DNA from: a virus
IMG/VR virus record: IMGVR_UViG_3300010157_000258
Span: 1 to 23,415 of that record
Length of the DNA: 23,415 bases
Strand: one strand, 5' to 3'
In this document: positions 6,597 through 14,114 of the stretch, in pieces
Numbering within the stretch: position 1 is the first letter of the stretch
How the letters are laid out: each line of letters opens with the position of its first letter
Notes under the pieces: model-generated
The model's input: the letters and a program-made list of their open reading frames with translations, nothing else
Databases searched by the model: none
What the model was told of the DNA's origin: nothing
Made by a program: the position numbers and the translations under genes

Positions 6597-6853
6597 AGGT
6601 CAAACTAGAACTTGCAAAAGATTTATTGTACAATAGAGAGCGTTTCTGGCTATCAGTTCAAAAATCTGTAGCCCGCGCTCAACGCGAAGTTAAAAATCTG
6701 GAGAGAAAACTTGCATACGAGCAATCTAAACTGGCGGACTTTGAACGACAAACTCTGCACACTCAACGAAAGCGAGCTGCTAGTGATGCTCGAAAACGAG
6801 AAGCAAACAACGCGTCGTCTGTCAATCCTAAAGCGTCTTCATCAAAGATATAG
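6533..6853 (+). CDS. Small coiled-coil protein of unknown function (106 aa)
   Basis: Residues about 18-75 form a charged heptad-like helix (VEAVKVKLELAKDLL...SVARAQREVKNLERKLAYEQSKLADFERQ), so a coiled coil is likely. The tail is basic and Ser/Asn/Ala-rich. No family is recognised. The frame is open from 6488, but that start lies deep within the helicase gene; ATG 6533 has only a weak ACGGAT site. The last 143 bp overlap the next small gene in another frame, and the low-complexity tail may be a by-product of that overlap. Confidence is moderate: the helical part reads as real protein. Confidence 0.55.
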   Translation: MGEPTRQKSNIGHRARRVEAVKVKLELAKDLLYNRERFWLSVQKSVARAQREVKNLERKLAYEQSKLADFERQTLHTQRKRAASDARKREANNASSVNPKASSSKI

Positions 6854-6911
6854 CATTCTGCGGTCAACGCGGGAGCGCGCTGAGTTGCTCAAAGACGCTG
6901 CGCGGCTATAA
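6711..6911 (+). CDS. Small basic helical phage protein of unknown function (66 aa, TTG start)
   Basis: A 66-aa reading frame starting at TTG 6711 with a good GGAG site seven bases upstream. The body, ESELLVMLENEKQTTRRLSILKRLHQRYSILRSTRERAELLKDA, looks like a helical small protein of the kind found at the end of phage replication operons. The N-terminal part before residue about 20 is less convincing, so an internal start (TTG 6741 or ATG 6786) is possible. It shares 143 bp with the preceding coiled-coil gene in a different frame. Its stop overlaps the stop of the convergent endolysin gene by 6 bp. No domain is recognised. Confidence 0.6.
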   Translation: MHTSNLNWRTLNDKLCTLNESELLVMLENEKQTTRRLSILKRLHQRYSILRSTRERAELLKDAARL

Positions 6912-7439
6912 GGGCAACTCCATCTGCGTAATGACCATCTTGTCAGCCACCGCCTGCACTTCATTAACGCGCCGTGTCCATCCATTGCCAAACGTACCAA
7001 ACGTCGATAGTCCCTGAAGGAACGCAAGCCGCGCAGCGCAGATGTCTTTGATCAATTCGATTGGGTCACACGCCTGCATTGCGGTCAACGTAGCAGGGCC
7101 AATAGCGCCATCAACGGTAATGCCTAGGCTTGTCTGAAGCAGTTTAGCGGCGCGGGCTGTACCACTGTTAACGGCGGTATCAAAGACAACATAGTCAACG
7201 CCGGATAGCAGATAGTCACCTTTGACCGCATCCCAATACTTAGCTTTGTACATGGGCGCTACATCGTCGGGTGTTAGCGCCCGCATATCGGCTTCGGTGA
7301 CCGGATGCCCAACCCAGTTCTCCCAGACCTTCTGCGTAACGCCGAGGTTAGTACGTCCGCCGGGATCGGCAGGATGATTGACGTAACCGCCTTCGGATTT
7401 AAGGACGAGGGCAAGGCAAGCGTTAAAATTACTTTGCAT
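6906..7439 (-). CDS. Endolysin, glycoside hydrolase family 108 with peptidoglycan-binding domain
   Basis: A 177-aa muramidase-type endolysin that degrades host peptidoglycan at the end of infection. The GH108 signature is near the N-terminus: LKSEGGYVNHPADPGGRTNLGVTQ, with catalytic Glu at residue 16 of the chosen start. The C-terminal half carries a PG_binding_3-type segment (LGITVDGAIGPATLTAM). The frame is open to 7484, but ATG 7439 has an AAGG site just upstream and leaves the EGGY motif at the usual distance from the start, so I chose it. No signal peptide is visible, so release should depend on the holin encoded just upstream, whose 3' end overlaps this start by 11 bp. Confidence 0.93.
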   Translation of the reverse strand: MQSNFNACLALVLKSEGGYVNHPADPGGRTNLGVTQKVWENWVGHPVTEADMRALTPDDVAPMYKAKYWDAVKGDYLLSGVDYVVFDTAVNSGTARAAKLLQTSLGITVDGAIGPATLTAMQACDPIELIKDICAARLAFLQGLSTFGTFGNGWTRRVNEVQAVADKMVITQMELPL

Positions 7440-7803
7440 GGATACCTTGTGTCTTTTCAAAGGTACGCAAGCCAGCCATGCCAAGCATGGCGGTCACCAA
7501 TTCCATAAGCGACTGATCCAAAGTAGGCAGATCGTGCCACCCTGCGCCGACGGCAATTGGACGCAATAGATACTGGTAGAGGAGGCCAAGTGCACCAACC
7601 CAACCAATAGCAGGCCGCCAACCAGATACAAAAAGGTTAGTGTTTGTAGCTTCGGCAGCGTTGACATCAGCCTGTTGCTGATCCCAACCTTTAAGGCTTT
7701 CACGAAGATCTGCTTCATACTTTGCCTTTGCCTCTGGGTCTGGGACAAACTTATCAAGTACCTTTAGCCCTGCGGCGACCGCGTCATCAATACCAAAAGC
7801 CAT
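7429..7803 (-). CDS. Holin, GTA-type 3TM family
   Basis: A 124-aa protein matching the 3TM holin family first known from gene-transfer agents. It has a charged N-terminal region (FVPDPEAKAKYEADLRESL...QADVNAAEA), then the hallmark VSGWRPAIGWVGALGLLYQYLLRP, a hydrophobic stretch with LPTLDQSLMELVTAMLGMAG, and the end GLRTFEKTQG. It should form membrane lesions that free the endolysin encoded by the next gene, which it overlaps by 11 bp. ATG 7803 is preceded by GGTGA and lies 1 bp after the stop of the upstream gene. The match to the family pattern is strong. Confidence 0.92.
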   Translation of the reverse strand: MAFGIDDAVAAGLKVLDKFVPDPEAKAKYEADLRESLKGWDQQQADVNAAEATNTNLFVSGWRPAIGWVGALGLLYQYLLRPIAVGAGWHDLPTLDQSLMELVTAMLGMAGLRTFEKTQGIHAK

Positions 7804-7804
7804 G

Positions 7805-8272
7805 TCATTTCACCGTTAATATGAGGATTACGCCGATAACGCCGATACCAAGTACCAGAAACCCGATAATGCTGCTTATCATAATTAAATCATCTCTGGT
7901 AGCTTCTTGTTGCTTTAACACCGCTGCGGCTTCCCGCGCGGCTTCTTTACGCATCTCAATAATCTCGCGTTGGATGTTGTCCCACGCTTGCTTGCCGTAG
8001 GTTGATACGAAAATGTTCTTGGTTTCAAGCTGAAGTTCATACGCCTTGGCTTTGACCGCGTAGAGCTTGACCGCGTGAGCCTCATAGTTAGCTTGAGACT
8101 GAAACAGTTTCTTCTTGCTCGGCGTTGACGTAAGCTGAACGATTTGCGCTATCTTAGCCGACAGATTGCCGACGCGCTCCGCCGTCTTGAGCGCATCTTC
8201 ACCCGCGCTAACTGCCGACTTGATACCGTTGTAGATCGCGGTCGCGCCAGCAATCAGCGTAAATGGATCCAT
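7805..8272 (-). CDS. Lysis-region membrane protein of unknown function (155 aa)
   Basis: A 155-aa protein. It has an N-terminal mildly hydrophobic segment (PFTLIAGATAIYNGIKSAVSAG), a long charged helical middle (VKLYAVKAKAYELQLETK...IIEMRKEAAREAAAVLKQQEATRDD) and one strong C-terminal transmembrane helix (LIMISSIIGFLVLGIGVIGVILIL). It would be tail-anchored with a coiled-coil-like body. It lies between the TM+coil protein and the holin, joined to the upstream gene by TAATG, so it is probably part of the lysis cassette. It has no lipobox or spanin signature. The function is unknown; a lysis-timing or membrane-remodelling role is only inferred from its place. Confidence 0.82.
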   Translation of the reverse strand: MDPFTLIAGATAIYNGIKSAVSAGEDALKTAERVGNLSAKIAQIVQLTSTPSKKKLFQSQANYEAHAVKLYAVKAKAYELQLETKNIFVSTYGKQAWDNIQREIIEMRKEAAREAAAVLKQQEATRDDLIMISSIIGFLVLGIGVIGVILILTVK

Positions 8273-8505
8273 TATTTGTCCGCCTTGCCATCCAGTTTGT
8301 CGTATATGCGTTGAAACATATCCTCGATGTGTGCCATCCGCTTGTCGAGGTCGATCTTCTGCACATACTCTTTCGGCAGCTCAATTTCAATCTGATGCAG
8401 ATCGCGCCGCAGTTCGTTGACCGCGCCCCATATTTCACGAGCAAACCAACCAAGGGCGGATAGAGCCGCCCCACCGGCTAAGTTAATGAGGGATTGCGTA
8501 TCCAT
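8272..8505 (-). CDS. Small N-anchored membrane protein with coiled-coil domain (77 aa)
   Basis: Residues about 5-27 (SLINLAGGAALSALGWFAREIWGAV) form a single hydrophobic helix, followed by a charged helical domain (ELRRDLHQIEIELPKEYVQKIDLDKRMAHIEDMFQRIYDKLDGKADK). Small proteins of this layout, often with the LPKEYV pattern, are common near phage lysis genes; the layout also recalls XhlA-like and Rz-like proteins. The sequence alone does not settle whether it is a spanin subunit. Its ATG overlaps the stop of the 580-aa gene upstream (TAATG), and its own stop overlaps the start of the next gene in the same way. Confidence 0.8.
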   Translation of the reverse strand: MDTQSLINLAGGAALSALGWFAREIWGAVNELRRDLHQIEIELPKEYVQKIDLDKRMAHIEDMFQRIYDKLDGKADK

Positions 8506-10247
8506 TACCGACGTTGCTCTGCTAATGCGTTAATCGTAGCGCCTGCGGGAGCAAGCTGGTTAATTACCTTTGTGTTAGCCGCAGCGCCTGTTGTAGTTGC
8601 AGTTTTGCGGGCGGCTTGCGCGGCTTCATTTGCTAAGGCTTTTTCCATAGCATTAGCCGCCGTGGCGGGGTCTAGCATTTCTGTAGCAATTTCAATTGCG
8701 GTTTTTCTGTCAATTTTACCCGCTAATTTTTTTATCACCTCATTTGCGATAGATGCAATCCGGTTCATAAAATTAGGCAATTTAGCTTCAGTTACTGGAA
8801 GACCCAATGTTCCCGCATTAGCTTTTGTTTCATATTCAGCAGTACGCGCCAAATCAGCACGAATGCCTTCTAATTTTGCCATGTCTTCAGGCGCAAGAAT
8901 TTGTGCTAAACTATCAAATCTAGGTGTACCGGTAGCGCGTTTAATTGTAGTTGGGGCGCTTCTAAGAGCTTCGGCAAATGGCCCTGCGCGTTGACCAACT
9001 GTTTCACCTAATGCCGGAGTTAATTTACCTTCTAAATATTGCCCAATTTCCATAGTGTTTACGGGTTTGCTCATTTCACGAAATGTAGCTTGCGCTTTTT
9101 CCATGCCGGGCAACACTTCAACAAGTTTGTCTTTTACGTTAGTTAAAGCGCCGGTAATAAATTTGTTATCTTCGCTTTTAAGCGCGGCTTTCACATCATC
9201 TAAAACAGAAGCCAAATCACCAGAGTTTGCCATATCACCCATGTTGGACTTAATGCGTGACATTTCGCGTACGAGCGCAGTGTTTCCCGGATTTTCAGTT
9301 ATTGCTTTATTAATTACATCCAATACTGGCTGAGTATTTACCGGCCCCGGTTGCGCGCGCGCTTCGGTGTATAACGGTTCGGCAGCATTTGCTCTTGCGG
9401 TTTCTGCGGCTCTTAACTCTTCTGGTGTTCCACCAACTTCACGAAGTTGAGCCAACCGAGCAGCTTTTTGAGCATCTGCGCGTTCAAGATATTGCGTAGG
9501 CAACACTTTTTCGGCGGCTTTTTGTAATGAAGGAAATTGAGTACCGCTTACATCAACCGCAGCCTGCCCCGCCGTAGGTAAACTACCGGGAACAATTGTA
9601 TTGTCTGCTGAACGAAGCGCGTTAATAATTTCTGGCCCACGACCTTCGGCAGCGTTAACATAAGTCGCGTTTTTTACATTGCGAAGATTGTTAAGAAATT
9701 CAACGCCTGCTCGACCACCGCGCGCAGCTAAACCTAAACCCTGAGAAATAATGCCGGGGCCAAGAAGACCGCCTAAAAATTCATACTGACCATACCCTTC
9801 AGGAGTTTTTTGTAATCCTGCGGCTTGCTCAACTTCTTGACTGGTTGCAGGAAATCCTGCGCCTTCAGGAGGCGCTCCGGGTGTTGCAGATGGTTTGTTT
9901 ACTATGTCACCAAGGCCGCCAAGTGTACCCCAATTTTTAAGCAGACCGCGCCCCGCCGCCGCCGCAGCCTGCGATAAATAGTCAGGTGCAAATTGATTAT
10001 TTACCGCCATGTACGCGGGCGATGTATGCCTTAAAATTGCTTCAAACGCTGAACGCGGCGCGGGCATACCTTCTGAAGTTGTAACTGGAGGCATACCTTC
10101 ACTAGAGGAAACCGTTGTTTCAGCCGCAGCGGGAGCTGCGCCTGATCTAGCGGCTTGATATGCTTTGGTAACTGTTTCAAATTCAGGAGTGCCTTTTTTA
10201 TCGGCGTTCTTGACGATCCAGTTTGCGTAATCTTGCGCCGAAGCCAT
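8505..10247 (-). CDS. Putative internal virion / DNA-ejection protein (580 aa)
   Basis: A large virion-type protein in the usual place of P22-like ejection proteins. The first 33 residues (DYANWIVKNADKKGTPEFETV) match a short module common at the N-terminus of phage internal virion proteins. A Pro/Ala/Ser linker with a repeated SEGMP follows, then a long Ala-rich helical body. ATG 10247 has a strong GGAGG site and overlaps the stop of the preceding gene (TAATG). I infer that it is packaged in the capsid and ejected with the DNA. No lytic transglycosylase motif is evident. The exact P22 counterpart (gp16 or gp20) cannot be assigned by eye. Confidence 0.82.
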   Translation of the reverse strand: MASAQDYANWIVKNADKKGTPEFETVTKAYQAARSGAAPAAAETTVSSSEGMPPVTTSEGMPAPRSAFEAILRHTSPAYMAVNNQFAPDYLSQAAAAAGRGLLKNWGTLGGLGDIVNKPSATPGAPPEGAGFPATSQEVEQAAGLQKTPEGYGQYEFLGGLLGPGIISQGLGLAARGGRAGVEFLNNLRNVKNATYVNAAEGRGPEIINALRSADNTIVPGSLPTAGQAAVDVSGTQFPSLQKAAEKVLPTQYLERADAQKAARLAQLREVGGTPEELRAAETARANAAEPLYTEARAQPGPVNTQPVLDVINKAITENPGNTALVREMSRIKSNMGDMANSGDLASVLDDVKAALKSEDNKFITGALTNVKDKLVEVLPGMEKAQATFREMSKPVNTMEIGQYLEGKLTPALGETVGQRAGPFAEALRSAPTTIKRATGTPRFDSLAQILAPEDMAKLEGIRADLARTAEYETKANAGTLGLPVTEAKLPNFMNRIASIANEVIKKLAGKIDRKTAIEIATEMLDPATAANAMEKALANEAAQAARKTATTTGAAANTKVINQLAPAGATINALAEQRR

Positions 10248-11692
10248 TATTTACCTCCGATAATAGCATCCGCCGCGTTAAAAATATTTGTCGTTGAGTT
10301 TTTGGTTAACTCAGGTTTGTAATACTGTGATGCACCCCATTGATTATCATAGCTATCATGAGTGATGTTACGCATCATATTAAGTCGATTTTTAATATCT
10401 GCTAAAGTTTGGCGAGCGGCTTCAGGCGACATATTATCCTTAAGAGACGCAATACGATCCTGAACGATAGGCCATTCTTTTTCGGTCATAGCGCCGATTG
10501 AGCCATTTACGCGGAAATCTTCCAAGCCAAGGCTCTTCAGCGCGGATTTAATGTTATCTATTTTTGCTGCTACATCGCGAGCGCCGGGAAGTTTAGCTGA
10601 AATAGAAGATCCATACCCAAAGTTAGCATTAAAATCACTTGCTTTTTTAGGGTCAAGAATTTGGTCGATATTCGACAACGTGCTGTCAGTTGCCACATTA
10701 ACCGTCTCGATTTTTTTGGCATCGTTAGCGTGCGCTTTTCTTTGTTGCGCGTCTATTTTGCTATTCGGCATATTATAGATATTGCCATTTTCATCTAATT
10801 TTTGACCGGGTTCAAGTTTAACATTTGCCGCTGCTAATTGTTTAGCATCCGCTGGACCGCCGGGGATAACTTCCATTGAAGTACCGTTAGCCGCCATACG
10901 ATATCCAGCAGGCATCGTAGCCTCTTTAGGAGCTGAAGGCGTTGTCATCAACGAAGTAGCTGCCGTGCCAGACGGAGAAACCGCAACCACATTTTGACCC
11001 GCACCAACGGTTTCAATCTTAGGTTTAACGGCGTTAATAAATTGTTCGCCGGTTAATTTAGCTACGCCTGTATGCCATGCTACTGGATCTTGGGTATACA
11101 ACGCCGCGTTTCTTGCCGCAGCTTCTTCAGGGTCGCCTGCAAGATGCGCGTAATCCGCCAACGCGGGGTCAGATGACATAGCTTTGGAAAACGCAGCGGC
11201 TTTTTCAGGCGAGTCTACAAATTGCGACATGGTTTGATACCGCGCAATGTGCGTATCAATAAGTTTTTCGTTTTCGCCTTTTGCTTTTGCAGCATTTTCA
11301 TCTGCAAGACCTTCTTGAACTCGTTGTTTAGCTTGCTGTTCAAGAAAATCAGATACTGTTTTGGCTGGGCCTAATTTTCCGCCTAACGCAAGCGAGTTAA
11401 CGGCGCGGTTAACATCTGGCAGATACGGCCCTGCGGCTTCGCCGGGCAATCCAACAACACTGTTAGATATAGCATTCGTAATATCTTTTTTAGCTGCGGC
11501 GGTGTTTTCTTGAGAAAGCGCGGCTTTTGCTAATTGATTGTTTATTTGCTGTTCTTTAAGCGCAAGCAATTGCTCTTTATAGGCTAAGTTGCCTTCGCCC
11601 AACTGACCGCGTTGTTGCAGGGCCATTAGCGCCAAAGGGTGCAAAGCGTTTGAACCGCCGCCGCCGGGGATTGCTATGTTGTAATCAACCAT
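10247..11692 (-). CDS. Putative internal virion / DNA-ejection protein (481 aa)
   Basis: A 481-aa, Ala/Gln-rich protein. Its Gly-rich start (IAIPGGGGSNALHPLALMALQQRGQ) is followed by a long helical segment (LAYKEQLLALKEQQINNQLAKAALSQE), a Pro/Ala-rich middle and a C-terminal region with KSALKSLGLEDFRVNGSIGAMTEKEWPIVQDRI. That C-terminal pattern is typical of phage internal virion proteins. It lies between two other ejection-type genes, AGAGG precedes ATG 11692, and its stop overlaps the next ATG. The likely role is as part of the protein set ejected into the host envelope during DNA entry. No enzymatic motif is seen. Confidence 0.82.
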   Translation of the reverse strand: MVDYNIAIPGGGGSNALHPLALMALQQRGQLGEGNLAYKEQLLALKEQQINNQLAKAALSQENTAAAKKDITNAISNSVVGLPGEAAGPYLPDVNRAVNSLALGGKLGPAKTVSDFLEQQAKQRVQEGLADENAAKAKGENEKLIDTHIARYQTMSQFVDSPEKAAAFSKAMSSDPALADYAHLAGDPEEAAARNAALYTQDPVAWHTGVAKLTGEQFINAVKPKIETVGAGQNVVAVSPSGTAATSLMTTPSAPKEATMPAGYRMAANGTSMEVIPGGPADAKQLAAANVKLEPGQKLDENGNIYNMPNSKIDAQQRKAHANDAKKIETVNVATDSTLSNIDQILDPKKASDFNANFGYGSSISAKLPGARDVAAKIDNIKSALKSLGLEDFRVNGSIGAMTEKEWPIVQDRIASLKDNMSPEAARQTLADIKNRLNMMRNITHDSYDNQWGASQYYKPELTKNSTTNIFNAADAIIGGK

Positions 11693-11704
11693 AATAACCT
11701 CTTA

Positions 11705-12538
11705 TCATTGCGGCCCAGTAAAACCATACCCAGAAGTAGGCGACCCATACCAATTTTGTGATCCCGGCCCGTAACCGCCATTTCCAAACAGCTTATTCAT
11801 CATTGCGTAATTTTGATAACCACCCGCCGCATTGTTAAGGGCTTGGTTCCAACTGTTAGCCTGCCCAAGATAGCCAGACGCTTGAGCGTTGCCCGCGTTA
11901 ACCATCATGTTGCCTGCGTTGGTGCCGTAATTTTGAAGTGTGTTTGAACCAGCAGTTGCGTTAGCCCCTGCCGCCGCGCCCATTGTGTTCGATGAACTTT
12001 GACCTTGACCCGCCAACGATTGCAACGGATTTAAGATGTTAGCACGGTTGGTGTTGTACCGGTTAAAAGCATTCTGGTATTCTTGGCTACCGGCAGCTTG
12101 ACCGTAATCAACCAAAGCGCGGCCTGCATTGCCCGACAACAAGCCGCCACGCGAAGCGGCAGATGCGTCCAAGGCTTTAAGACCTTCGCTCAAACGAAAT
12201 TGATAGCCGGGATCAGAAGTAAGATCAGACGGGGTAAAATTCTGCGCGGCGGTGCCGTAACCCGCTGCTTTGGTATTGCCGCTCAAACCAAGCAGATCCA
12301 AAAGACGATTTTGACCGCTTAACCCTGCTTGGCGAAAAGGTTCTTGCAGAGTGTTCTGTGTGTTGAACATCTTCTCTTGAAGAGCCAACTGCTTATCAGC
12401 CGTTGTTTTTTGCAATGCTGCCGCATTGTTAGCCGCGTCTGCTTGTGTCCGCGCCGCCTGACCTTGAGCGTTAGACGCTAATGCGCCGCCCAGAAGCGCC
12501 GCTCCGCCGCTGATTAAGGCTGCTGTGATAAAAGCCAT
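11705..12538 (-). CDS. Putative DNA-ejection protein, P22 gp7-like in position (277 aa)
   Basis: A 277-aa protein with a hydrophobic Gly/Ala N-terminus (FITAALISGGAALLGGALAS), then a Gln/Ala helical region (QTQADAANNAAALQKTTADKQ-like). A conserved-looking core has LTSDPGYQFRLSEGLKALDASAASRGGLLSG, and the tail is Asn/Gly/Ser-rich. The core pattern (PGYxFRLxEG...L..SAAARGG) is widespread in phage and prophage structural proteins often called DNA transfer or injection proteins. ATG 12538 follows AGAGGGA and overlaps the end of the cupin gene by 25 bp. The assignment rests on the pattern plus its place before two other ejection-type genes. Confidence 0.8.
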   Translation of the reverse strand: MAFITAALISGGAALLGGALASNAQGQAARTQADAANNAAALQKTTADKQLALQEKMFNTQNTLQEPFRQAGLSGQNRLLDLLGLSGNTKAAGYGTAAQNFTPSDLTSDPGYQFRLSEGLKALDASAASRGGLLSGNAGRALVDYGQAAGSQEYQNAFNRYNTNRANILNPLQSLAGQGQSSSNTMGAAAGANATAGSNTLQNYGTNAGNMMVNAGNAQASGYLGQANSWNQALNNAAGGYQNYAMMNKLFGNGGYGPGSQNWYGSPTSGYGFTGPQ

Positions 12539-12957
12539 GTCAATTCCCTCTCAGCGTGAGCGAGCTGCTGTTTGTTGGCAGCTCCGCCCTGCAATTCGGC
12601 GGCGGTGGACTCAGTCAATTCCTCGACGAGTTTGTCTAAATCGGTTTCAGTGGTCGCGTGGATGTTTGTCCACACGGAGTCTTCCAAGGCGTAGATGGCG
12701 CGCTTTGCGCCGGGGTAGGCTATTAGAGTGGCTGGTGCCACCAATTCGACTGGCCCATCGTCGGTAGCAACGCGAACACGGCCTTGCGACAGTATACACA
12801 TATGTTTTGTTTTGTGAACCGCCCCTGTTATCAGTGCGCCCGCAGGAAGGAACATCTCGCGGGCGTAGATACCGTCAGCAAAGTGGTGTTTGAGGGGTAA
12901 GATGACAGGATCAAGTTCCTGCATCATTTCCTCAAGCTCTTCGACTTTTTCTCTCAT
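12514..12957 (-). CDS. Phage cupin-fold protein (147 aa)
   Basis: A short N-terminal helix (MREKVEELEEMMQEL) precedes a single cupin-like beta-barrel: HHFADGIYAREMFLPAGALITGAVHKTKHMCILSQGRVRVAT, PVELVAPATLIAYPGAKRAIYALEDSVWTNIHAT. This matches a cupin family frequently encoded among podovirus tail genes. The function in the virion is unknown, and the metal-ligand His set is only partly visible (H on the KHM strand, H in NIHAT). ATG 12957 begins 4 bp after the stop of the upstream gene without a strong Shine-Dalgarno. The end overlaps the ejection protein gene by 25 bp. Confidence 0.85.
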   Translation of the reverse strand: MREKVEELEEMMQELDPVILPLKHHFADGIYAREMFLPAGALITGAVHKTKHMCILSQGRVRVATDDGPVELVAPATLIAYPGAKRAIYALEDSVWTNIHATTETDLDKLVEELTESTAAELQGGAANKQQLAHAERELTWLLSQQP

Positions 12958-12960
12958 TTT

Positions 12961-13488
12961 TTATTCATAAAGAATGTTAACGGAACCGGCATCAAATGTA
13001 TCGGGGGTAACAGAAGTTATTCTAACCCTATCCAAAACACCCGAAAGAGTAATTGAACCGCCACTAACAGTTTGGCGAATATTGCTTGATAATGTTCCTT
13101 GTTGTACCCATAAATTGCTGCCCATAGTTGCTAAGACTACAATTCCAAACTGCGTATTGGTATCGGCGTTAATTGAAGTTGCAACTGTAAAACCCGTGCT
13201 ATTTGTATTAGTACCACCAGACGTAGCCGCGCTTTGAACGGCGATTGCATATCCTGAATAGCCTGTATTCGTGACTGAACCGCTACCAATTTGAACTAAA
13301 AAGTTAGACGTACCATTGGTAGACACGCCATTGTACATTATCGTAATGCGTTTTACCCATGATGGGATAGACGTAAAATCAACAGTTGTGCCAGATGTGG
13401 TAGGTTGCGTAGAAAACGATTGAATACCGTTATACACCGCGCCCGCAGGAGCGGTCATACCGGCAGTGCCGTCAAGCGTTATGGTCAT
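12961..13488 (-). CDS. Tail-associated beta-rich structural protein (175 aa)
   Basis: A 175-aa beta-strand, Ser/Thr-rich protein beginning MTITLDGTAGMTAPAG. That opening is widespread in short phage tail/fibre proteins. The body continues with WVKRITIMYNGVSTNGTSNFLVQIG, a pattern common in fibre-associated phage proteins. A start at 13494 is also possible, but the ATG at 13488 overlaps the previous stop as ATGA and has GGAG at the right distance, so it is preferred. It is probably part of the receptor-binding or tail-tip region, judging from composition and neighbours; no catalytic motif is visible. Confidence 0.78.
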   Translation of the reverse strand: MTITLDGTAGMTAPAGAVYNGIQSFSTQPTTSGTTVDFTSIPSWVKRITIMYNGVSTNGTSNFLVQIGSGSVTNTGYSGYAIAVQSAATSGGTNTNSTGFTVATSINADTNTQFGIVVLATMGSNLWVQQGTLSSNIRQTVSGGSITLSGVLDRVRITSVTPDTFDAGSVNILYE

Positions 13489-14111
13489 GCCCATGCTCCG
13501 ACTGAAGTGTTAGCGCCGGAAGCGCCAATCGGGTAAATATTAATATAGCTACCTGCAACGGTCGAGTACGCGCCGCCGGGAGCTGCTGACAGAGTGTATT
13601 GCGGGATAAACGTACCGCCGCCGTTGATGCTGACGGTGCCTTTGATCATAGCACCCCAATAAACGGTAGCAGATGCGCCCGCAGCAGTTACGGTGGTATT
13701 GGTAGCCACAGCAGAATAGCCAGCGATGTAGTTTGTTAAACCAATCAATACGGCACTAGTGCTGATGCCGTAGCCTTCAACCATCCAGTTTATGTTGTTT
13801 AATGTAGCAGAACCGCCAAAGCTAATACCCGCAGTATGGGATGTAGCGCCTGCGGTTTTGGCAAAGTTAATTACCATTTCAAATGCATATACCGTTGCCG
13901 TAGACAACGTAACGCCAACGCCGAAGATATTCTGAGCTGTAGTGACGTTTGCGCCTGCAAGGTCAGCGTTTAACCGGTAAAACTGAGCGCCGGGAATAAC
14001 CCCGCGTTGTGTGCCTTGTGGCGTGTTGTAAAACACTTTGCCATCAAACTCAGTCGAGCCAATGGTTGGAGTTCCAAGAAGCGTGTCAGCGGTAAGAACA
14101 AGCGATGACAT
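13485..14111 (-). CDS. Tail/fibre-type structural protein, paralogue of the next gene upstream (208 aa)
   Basis: A 208-aa Ala/Thr/Gly-rich beta protein. The N-terminus LTADTLLGTPTIGSTEFDGKVFYNTPQGTQRGVIPGAQ and the C-terminus YINIYPIGASGANTSVGAWA align with the ends of the neighbouring 200-aa protein, while the middles diverge. The FDGKVFYNTP...QRG element is common in phage tail-fibre proteins. ATG 14111 has a GGAG site eight bases upstream. Paired with its paralogue it probably contributes to the fibre or adsorption apparatus. The precise role is unknown. Confidence 0.78.
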   Translation of the reverse strand: MSSLVLTADTLLGTPTIGSTEFDGKVFYNTPQGTQRGVIPGAQFYRLNADLAGANVTTAQNIFGVGVTLSTATVYAFEMVINFAKTAGATSHTAGISFGGSATLNNINWMVEGYGISTSAVLIGLTNYIAGYSAVATNTTVTAAGASATVYWGAMIKGTVSINGGGTFIPQYTLSAAPGGAYSTVAGSYINIYPIGASGANTSVGAWA

Positions 14112-14114
14112 GGT

